From the NCBI GenBank assembly GCA_020747015.1, contig JAGTJM010000060.1, forward strand, positions 145,526 to 209,525: DNA of 64,000 bases. Reading direction: 5' to 3'. Under the pieces are notes generated by a model, which had not been told where the DNA came from, did not search any database, and was given only the letters and a program-made list of their open reading frames with translations. Made by a program: the position numbers and the translations under genes. Origin of the DNA: Pyrenochaeta sp. MPI-SDFR-AT-0127. Taxonomy: Eukaryota; Ascomycota; Dothideomycetes; Pleosporales; Cucurbitariaceae. This document shows positions 57,179-64,000 of this stretch, piece by piece (within the stretch, counting starts at the first letter, position 1; every line of letters starts with the position of its first letter).

Positions 57179-59442
57179 CCTATTAGATAGTAAGGTATAG
57201 CTCTATTATCTAATTTCTTAAGGAAGCTTATAGGCTCCTTATAGTAAGTTAAAGATCCCCAAATTCTAAGATTACTTAGATTAGGTAGTTCTTTATATTT
57301 TAAATAATAAGGGGTATTAAAACTAATAGAACTACTAGGAGTTCTATTATATAGATAAGTAGCTGTTAAAATAGCTTCTCCCCATAAATTATTAGGTAAA
57401 TTACTAGTTATTAATAGAGCTCTTACTTTATTTAGTAGTACTCTATTAATAATTTCTGCAGCTCCGTTTTGTTCAGGAGTATAAGGTGCAGAATATCTAG
57501 TTTCTATCCCTTTATTAGATAAATAACTATCTAAATCTTTAGATTTAAATTCGTTATCTAGCTGTAGAGCCTTAACTTTATTATTATTAAAGTTATTATT
57601 TATATTAGGGTTATTACTATTATTTATAGCCTCTAGTTCTAGTTCTACTATAGTACTTTCTATAACTTCTCTAGTATTCTTTCTAGTTTTAAGAAGCTTA
57701 ACGACTAAGTACTTAGTATAGCTATCTCTAAAAGTTATATAGTATTTATAACCTCTAAAAGTTCTAGGAGTTATAGGTCCTCCTATATCTATATAGATTA
57801 GATCTAGATAGCCTAAGACTTTAGTACTAGGTTCTTTATTTATATTCTTAGTTAGCTTAGCCTTAATACAGACTAAGCAATTATCTAAGGATACCCTAGC
57901 TGTCTCTATATCTTTTAGATCTAGATCTACTCCTTTAGTCTTATTAATAAGCTGTTTTATAGCCTTTAGACTAATATGCCCTAGCCTATTATGTATAAGT
58001 TCTATAGTATTTTTATTATATACTAATTCCTCGTTATTACTAGGAATTATAGAACTACTAGGGTTATTATTAATATCCTCTAGACTAATAGCTTTGTCTA
58101 TATTATCCTCTATAGTTAGAGTAGTATTAATAGCTCCTCTAATATAACTATTAGAATTAATAGACCTAGTACTTTTTATACTAAAAGTACTAACGCCCCC
58201 TTTATAACTTCCTTTAGTTAATAAAGTATTATTAGGCGTATAGATAAAGCAATTATCTTTATTAAAAGATAACTTATAGTCTTTTTTAGTTATAAGACTA
58301 AGACTTAATAAGTTAACCCCTAGACTAGGAATAAATAGAACGTCTTTTAGTTTTACTATTTTCTTAGTACTAGTAAAATAGAGTTCTATATCTCCTATAC
58401 CACTAGCTTTAATAGTATTATTAGTATTACCCCACTTAATAGATATATTAGTAGGTTTAATACTAGTAAATAACTCTCTTATATAACTAGTGTGTATAGT
58501 AGCTCCAGAATCTAAGATAAAGTCTATAGTACTATTATTATCTTTATAGCTTAGACTAGTACTTAGTATAGTTTCTCTAGTATTATTAATATTCTTATTT
58601 TTACTATTAATACTAGATCTTAGTTCTGGATACTTTTTATAGCAGTTATTTTCTAAATACCCTTGCTTATAGCAGAATTTACAGCTTTTAATAGTATTTT
58701 TAGGAGGTTTATTATTTTTACTACTATTAGTCTGCATAGACATCTCTATATCGTTACTATAGTAACTGCCTTTTTTATTATTACTAGTATTTTTACTAGT
58801 ATTGTAGCTATTATTATAACTAATACTTTTATTAGTATAATAACTAGTATTACTAGATTTTATAGAATTAAGCCTTCTAGACTCATCTAATAATTGAGAT
58901 ATAATATCATCAATTTCTAGTATACTATCGTCTAACCTAATCGTTTGAGTTATAATAGCTACTACGTAATCGTAGTCTTTATTTAAGTTATTTAATAATA
59001 AAGCTATTAGAAACTTATTAGGTAGATTAATAGCCTTAGATTTAAGGTTATTAAGTATTCTTTTAAAGGCGTTTAGATATAATTCTAAGTTTCCTTTATA
59101 AGTATTTATAGTAGTATTTATTAGATCCTTACAAATAAGGAAATCACTACTAAAGCCTTTAGCTTTATATAGGTTTTCTAGACTATTCCATAATAAATAA
59201 GGATTAGTTTCAAATCTAACCTGCAATAAAGGGCCGTCCTCTAAGGACAATTTAATAAAAGCAGTAGCCTTATTAGCTCTAACTGCTAATAAATCTAAAT
59301 CGTTATCATCTATATTTAGAGTATAGTCCTGATTAACTATATCTAGATATCCCTCCTTAACTAATAGAGCTTCTATTCTAATAGACCAAATATCAAAATT
59401 AGAAGAGCCTTTTAGCTTAGGGATCTTAAATATATTATCCAT
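57160..59442 (-). CDS. Ty1/copia gag-protease-integrase ORF, truncated by an LTR
   Basis: 760 codons, ATG at 59442. Gag part (LKGSSNFDIWSIRIEALLVK, typical of UBN2-type gag), a zinc knuckle CKFCYKQGYLENNC at about residues 254-267 in which the ligand His is Tyr, aspartic protease DSGATIH at ~311, the GAG-pre-integrase HHCC region (LIHNRLGHIS...CLVCIKAK), and the integrase core with candidate catalytic residues in YIDIGGP, LQLDNEF and TPEQNGAAE. It ends in the integrase C-terminal SFLKKLDNRAIPYYLIG, and the next codons come from LTR B. Reverse transcriptase and RNase H are missing, so it is not autonomous. Trp and Gln codons survive, unlike in the neighbouring gypsy remnant, so stop-creating RIP has not hit it hard. 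Confidence 0.8.
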   Translation of the reverse strand: MDNIFKIPKLKGSSNFDIWSIRIEALLVKEGYLDIVNQDYTLNIDDNDLDLLAVRANKATAFIKLSLEDGPLLQVRFETNPYLLWNSLENLYKAKGFSSDFLICKDLINTTINTYKGNLELYLNAFKRILNNLKSKAINLPNKFLIALLLNNLNKDYDYVVAIITQTIRLDDSILEIDDIISQLLDESRRLNSIKSSNTSYYTNKSISYNNSYNTSKNTSNNKKGSYYSNDIEMSMQTNSSKNNKPPKNTIKSCKFCYKQGYLENNCYKKYPELRSSINSKNKNINNTRETILSTSLSYKDNNSTIDFILDSGATIHTSYIRELFTSIKPTNISIKWGNTNNTIKASGIGDIELYFTSTKKIVKLKDVLFIPSLGVNLLSLSLITKKDYKLSFNKDNCFIYTPNNTLLTKGSYKGGVSTFSIKSTRSINSNSYIRGAINTTLTIEDNIDKAISLEDINNNPSSSIIPSNNEELVYNKNTIELIHNRLGHISLKAIKQLINKTKGVDLDLKDIETARVSLDNCLVCIKAKLTKNINKEPSTKVLGYLDLIYIDIGGPITPRTFRGYKYYITFRDSYTKYLVVKLLKTRKNTREVIESTIVELELEAINNSNNPNINNNFNNNKVKALQLDNEFKSKDLDSYLSNKGIETRYSAPYTPEQNGAAEIINRVLLNKVRALLITSNLPNNLWGEAILTATYLYNRTPSSSISFNTPYYLKYKELPNLSNLRIWGSLTYYKEPISFLKKLDNRAIPYYLIGVKKVG

Positions 59443-60428
59443 TTTTTAACTATAAAGATAGTTATAGCTTAAAAAATAGATATTATTTAAGGATAACGTC
59501 TTATAACTCTCTTTAAGGAATTAGAGTTATTTTAGATTTTTATAAAAGCTTAAATACTAGCCTAATATAGCTAGTACTAACTTCTTAGCCTAGGATATAA
59601 CTAATATAAAGTTATATTTTAGATCCCAGGTCTTTATATAGAGCTAGTAGTATTACTAAGCCTATAATAATTTATTTATAACTAGATTTCTTAAGCCTCT
59701 TAAGGAAATCTTCCTTAGGTCTTATAAAAGAAAACCTTATAAGTTATAATATATAGTATGGCTATTATAGCTCTTATAACTATAAAATAGTAAGACTATT
59801 TCCTATAGTTCTTACTTAAAAACAACAATATATATAGTAATATATATTAGGTAGAGAGGCGTTATATTTTTCGTTTCGATAGTAACTTTATTAATAAAGC
59901 TTACTAAAGACGCTAGCTAGTTTACTCTTAATAATTCTAAAGACAGGTCTTTGCACCTTCCTCTAGGGATAATCTTTAGATAGACTCTTATATAATATAA
60001 ATAACTAGTAAATAACTAGTTAAATATAAAATAATACCTCTTATTCCTAAGAGAAGAGCGAGTAGGGACTAAGACTAGATAAGCCTTAAGCTATACTGTT
60101 TTTATAAATCTAAGAGCTAAGATAGAGTACTCGAGTTTCTTCTATCCGAAGCTAATAGAATAAAACTATAGCTTTTATCCTTCTAAACTCTATATATACT
60201 AGTTTCTAAAAGCTAACTAAATAGAGCCTACGCGTCTCTAAATAGCTTAAAAGCTAATAAATAACTAATATACTAGTAGTATAAAAGTATTATCTATACT
60301 AGGGAGTAATAGATATAATAGAGTTAAATAACTCTTTTCCTTTTACTACTTAGTAGCTTATATAAGCTTACTAAAGTAATAAAATATATAAAGTTCCTTA
60401 GAGCTTATAAGCCTCCGGGCTCATAACC
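59443..60428. other. AT-rich stretch between copia ORF and LTR C
   Basis: About 1 kb upstream (in element orientation) of the copia ATG. It would be expected to hold the element's own 5' LTR and primer-binding site, but I could not identify either. No ORF. Confidence 0.4.
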
Positions 60429-60997
60429 TGTAAAGAAAGTAGGGTGAGGAGGAGGTAACTTTCTTTAATAATAAAAATAGCCTAGTGACCTAGATAGGCT
60501 AGCAGCGGCTTAGCTCTTAGGATAAATAAAGATTGCTTATATAAGCAGAATAATATCTTAGATAGATAAAAGGTAGGTAGGATATAATAGATTCGTTGCT
60601 AGGTACAGGATAAGTAGGTAGGATAGATCTCTACTTATAGATAGATCCTTCCTCCTTCTTACGGATATCTTTAGCCTAACTATAGGCTAACTATTTCCTT
60701 TAAGCTAACTTTATCCTCTAAGGCTAACTATAGCCTAACTATAACCTTAGGCCTTCTTAAGGTTAATAGTATCTAGGTCTAAGACCTAAGGATAACCTTA
60801 ACCGAGGTCTTAACCTTTTTCTTAATAACTCGCTTAATACTAACGCTATAATAATAAACTATATACTATTCTAATCAGAATTTATAGGCGAGTAAATCCT
60901 ACTAAATATTATTACCTAAGCTCTAATATAGCTTACGTAATTAAATAAAGAAAATAAGCTTAGATAGTTTAAGTACCTTAAGTATCTAAACTTTACA
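60429..60997 (+). repeat. LTR copy C, inverted relative to B and D
   Basis: TGTAAAGAAAGTAGGG...CTTTACA, 569 bp. Read in reverse complement it matches copy B along almost its whole length by eye. It lies within a gypsy copy (Y) whose sequence resumes at about 61,010. Confidence 0.85.
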
Positions 60998-61009
60998 GTT
61001 TTTCCGTCT

Positions 61010-61789
61010 ATAGCCTAAATACCAGACTAATTTACTTTTTAAATTTATCCTAGCTTTTAAATATTATAGCGTTTTCTGCGTTAATAATATTATTATCTAT
61101 ATACTTTATAATATACGGGTTAACCTATTCTAGCGCTTCTCTTATAAGGTAGGTAGTAATAAGTACTACTTTATTGTCGTCTACTACTTATCTATTAATA
61201 TAGAAGTAGATATCGTATTAAAGTAACTATAACTTTAACGTCTTACGATCGCTATTATAAGTTAGGGGAGCTTTACCTTTTAGTTTTCCTAGGCTAATAC
61301 TTATAGAGTTAGGGGTTACCGTATCTATCTTAATATCGCTTATTTCGAGGGTAATTAAAATATTAAAAGGGCTTTAGGTCCTTAGTAGAGTAGCTATAAT
61401 ATAAAGTAGCTAGTATTACTAAAGAGTCCTTTCTTAGTAGCTTCTAGATTAGAGTAAGTAGAGATAGATAAGTTAGTTAAAGTAGTTCTAAGTATTAAAT
61501 AGTAGTATTTAATAATAACTTAAGGTTAATTATAATATGCTATAGGGGTATATTATTCTTATCTATATATTTAGGTAGTCCTATAGTTCCTATAGTATCC
61601 TAGGAGATCCTATGTGGGATCCTATAGTATCTTATAGTACTCTATTCTCGTGACGTGGGATCTCTGGGACCACGTAACTTCGCGGGGTATACGTCATTAT
61701 TGGCCCAAGTTCAGGCCTCGTCTAATGCCCGTGTCCCTCCCACCTCTCTACTCATAAGCGCCCGTGGCCCTCGTTACAGGTTCGTAACA
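61010..61789 (-). repeat. Gypsy LTR and gag start, copy Y (inverted to X)
   Basis: Reverse complement of copy X. It ends at 61783-61789 with CGTAACA, i.e. TGTTACG on the minus strand. The outer ~150 bp (61,635-61,789) keep many G and C, while the same stretch in copy X has become A/T, so mutation of the two copies was uneven. Confidence 0.7.
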
Positions 61790-63689
61790 GAGAAATACTT
61801 AATACTAGAGAGAATTATAGATTAGAAGTTTAGCCCTTTAAAAGTAAAGGAGAAGGAACTAATACTCTATATAATATATAACTAAGAAGTAGCTATTACT
61901 TTTATATTCTTAGAATTAGGAAGGATTAGTTATAATATCTATCTACCTTATAAGATTAAGACTATCCTATATAAGGCTTAGTAAGTAAAGTTTTTCCTAG
62001 TTCCTAAGGGAATTAAAGTTAAAGTTATAGAGATATTTTAGGATTAGATAGATAAGGGTAGTTTAGAGTTCTATAATAGCTAATACTAGAATCCTTAGTT
62101 CTTAGTACTAAAGAAAGATAAGATATACTACCTAATAAATAATATAATCTATATAAATAAGGTATCTATTTAGGATACTAACTTACTACTAATAGTAGAT
62201 AAGTTTTTAGAGAAGTTTATAGGATATAAGGTTCTATTACTTATAGATCTCTTCTTAGGATATAACTAGATTACCTTATATAAAGATAGTAGAGATATAA
62301 TAGCTTTCTAGATACCTATTAGACTACTTTAGTATTATATAATAGTTTAAGGCGTAACTAATTTAGTTATAGTATTCTAATAGATAATAATAAAGATCTT
62401 AAAAGACTACTAGCCTTATATATTACTATTCTTAGATAATATTATATATAAAGGGCTAAAGATAACCTATAATAATAAGGAAGCTCTCCTAGGGGTATAA
62501 TAGTATATCCTAAAGTATATTTAATAACTAGATTAAGTTTTAGCTAATATAGAAAAAGCTAGAGCTATAGTATTAGGGAAGAAGTACTACTAGGTAATAA
62601 AAAGACTAGGAGTAGTTAGATATAAAGTTAGTACTAAAGGGAGGTATCTAGATTAAGGAAAAGTAGCTAAGATTTAAGATTAGCTAGACTATAAGAATTC
62701 TAAAGAAGTTTATATATTTATAGGTATATATATATACTACTATATATAGATACTAAGTTTTACTATTAGAGTAAAACCTCTTTTTTACCTTATAAAGTAG
62801 ACGTAGTATAGAACTAGGAAGAGTTAGAAAGATACTATAGAAGACCTTAAGGAATATATTACTAACGCCTAGTATTAGTAGGACTAGACTATAATAGTAG
62901 GTAGATATTTTACCTTAGAGTTAATAGGAGTAAAGAAGAGTAGGAGCTATCCTTAAATAAGTTAGAGAGAATAGAAAAAGATATCCTATTACTTTAAGAG
63001 TATTATATAGTTAAAGTCTAAAAGCTCTAGTATTCTATAAAGCTTAAATATAGAGTAGTACTATAGTCTTTAAAGAAGTTTAGAATATAGCTCTATAGCT
63101 AGTATTTTATAATAGAAATAGATACTTAGATATTAATTATATAGCTTAATTAATTATTAGCTAAAGTTCTAGGTTAGTTATAAATAGATAGTTAGCTATA
63201 ATCCTAATATAGGAATTTAAGATTAAATATATCCCTAGGAAGAAATATATTATAGCTAATATACTATTATAGTATCTAAAGCTAGAAGGGTAGAAGCTAC
63301 TAGATAAAACTAAGGATAACTTAGAGGAGTTTATTAAGTATATAATTATAATACTTAAAGAGATACTAATAGAGTAAGAAAGAGTACTAAGAAGTAAATT
63401 CTCTAAAGAATCTAAGGAGATAGTATAGTTCCTAATAATAGTAAAAGCTCCTTTAGGAAGATTAAAGAAAAGTCTATATACTTAGAAGAAGAGAGTATTA
63501 AGCTTCTTTATTAGAGAAGGCTACTTATTTTAGAAAATATTATATAATATTACTATATAAAGGATTATTAATAATAAGGACCTCTAAGTAGTAGTAATTA
63601 AGGATATCTATAAGCTTATTAGGTACTAAAGAGTCTCTATAGTCTATAGTATACTTATATAATAATACTAGTAGTAAGGTATATATAAT
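61790..63689 (+). pseudogene. Ty3/gypsy pol remnant (reverse transcriptase, RNase H), RIP-mutated
   Basis: Plus-strand frame with many stops. Reading through them, at about 62,220-62,460 one sees LLIDLFLGYN, LYKDSRDI, AF*IPIRLL and FLDNIIYKG, which line up with the Ty3-type reverse transcriptase pattern SLIDLFSGYDQ, SRDMTAFQTPLGLL and the catalytic FLDDxxVKG box. Gln codons have become TAG/TAA and one catalytic Asp has become Asn (G-to-A). Later RNase H-like sequence is too decayed to bound. Confidence 0.75.
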
Positions 63690-64000
63690 TGTAAAGTTTA
63701 GATACTTAAGGTACTTAAACTATCTAAGCTTATTTTCTTTATTTAATTACGTAAGCTATATTAGAGCTTAGGTAATAATATTTAGTAGGATTTACTCGCC
63801 TATAAATTCTGATTAGAATAGTATATAGTTTATTATTATAGCGTTAGTATTAAGCGAGTTATTAAGAAAAAGGTTAAGACCTCGGTTAAGGTTATCCTTA
63901 GGTCTTAGACCTAGATACTATTAACCTTAAGAAGGCCTAAGGTTATAGTTAGGCTATAGTTAGCCTTAGAGGATAAAGTTAGCTTAAAGGAAATAGTTAG
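63690..64000 (-). repeat. LTR copy D, cut by the window end
   Basis: Starts TGTAAAGTTTAGATACTTAA at 63690 and follows copy B base by base with few differences until the window ends inside it. Direct orientation relative to B. Confidence 0.8.

Larger units (their letters stand above)
52830..64000. repeat. AT-rich, RIP-like transposon compartment
   Basis: From about 52,830 to the window end the DNA is dominated by TA-rich sequence with few C or G except in TAG-, CTA- and AGG-type contexts. Every recognisable reading frame except the copia ORF is full of TAG/TAA. Recognisable contents are a degenerate Ty3/gypsy element, an interrupted Ty1/copia element, and at least four copies of one LTR. The pattern fits repeat-induced point mutation. 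The stretch 52,830-53,988 has no identifiable content beyond this composition. Confidence 0.85.

Noticed and set aside
58663..58890. Plus-strand ORF inside the copia region
   Set aside because: Antisense shadow of the copia gag frame; Ile/Ser/Thr-rich only because of AT-rich codons.

Overview
The window is nuclear DNA of a filamentous ascomycete. The evidence is short GT-AG introns of about 43-140 nt with CTAAC/CTGAC-type branch points, Zn2Cys6, AA9 and eisosome families, and an AT-rich tract carrying mutated LTR retroelements. A Dothideomycete of the Pleosporales type seems likely, but I cannot prove it from sequence alone. Coordinates 1-52,800 are a normal gene-rich compartment. From about 52,830 to the end the DNA is an AT-rich, transposon-derived compartment with RIP-like mutation.

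Gene compartment in order: a maltose/alpha-glucoside-type MFS permease tail to tail with a Zn2Cys6 regulator; a secreted-then-anchored Cys-rich membrane protein; two orphan ORFs; an IMPACT-family protein; two small unknown proteins; a Lys-rich unknown protein; CAAX protease Ste24; mitochondrial import-motor subunit Pam17; an SDR oxidoreductase; sphingolipid C9-methyltransferase; a Siw14/Y_phosphatase3-type tyrosine phosphatase; eisosome protein 1; clathrin heavy chain; an AA9 lytic polysaccharide monooxygenase; pyruvate carboxylase; a CDK7/Kin28-type kinase; a U1A/U2B''-type RRM protein; adenine deaminase; a gamma-glutamylcyclotransferase-like membrane protein; and a cytochrome P450. I rebuilt exon structures for most multi-exon genes from splice sites and phase.

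The most striking feature is a pair of giant introns. Pyruvate carboxylase carries a 1,642-nt intron and clathrin heavy chain a 1,358-nt intron, where every other intron I mapped is about 43-140 nt. The pyruvate carboxylase intron contains an ORF, on the host strand, for a GIY-YIG nuclease-like protein with a C2H2 zinc finger; a second finger lies just past an in-frame stop. The clathrin intron contains a frameshifted, stop-interrupted relative of the same protein. Two copies in two unrelated, highly conserved genes look like a selfish mobile element that hides in spliceosomal introns and may home. One copy is near-intact and one is decayed.

The AT-rich tract holds remains of a Ty3/gypsy element riddled with TAG/TAA codons, in which all four zinc-knuckle ligands became Tyr. 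It also holds a 760-codon Ty1/copia gag-protease-integrase ORF cut off by an inserted LTR, and at least four copies of one TGTAAAG...CTTTACA LTR in both orientations. I saw no tRNA, rRNA or CRISPR array.
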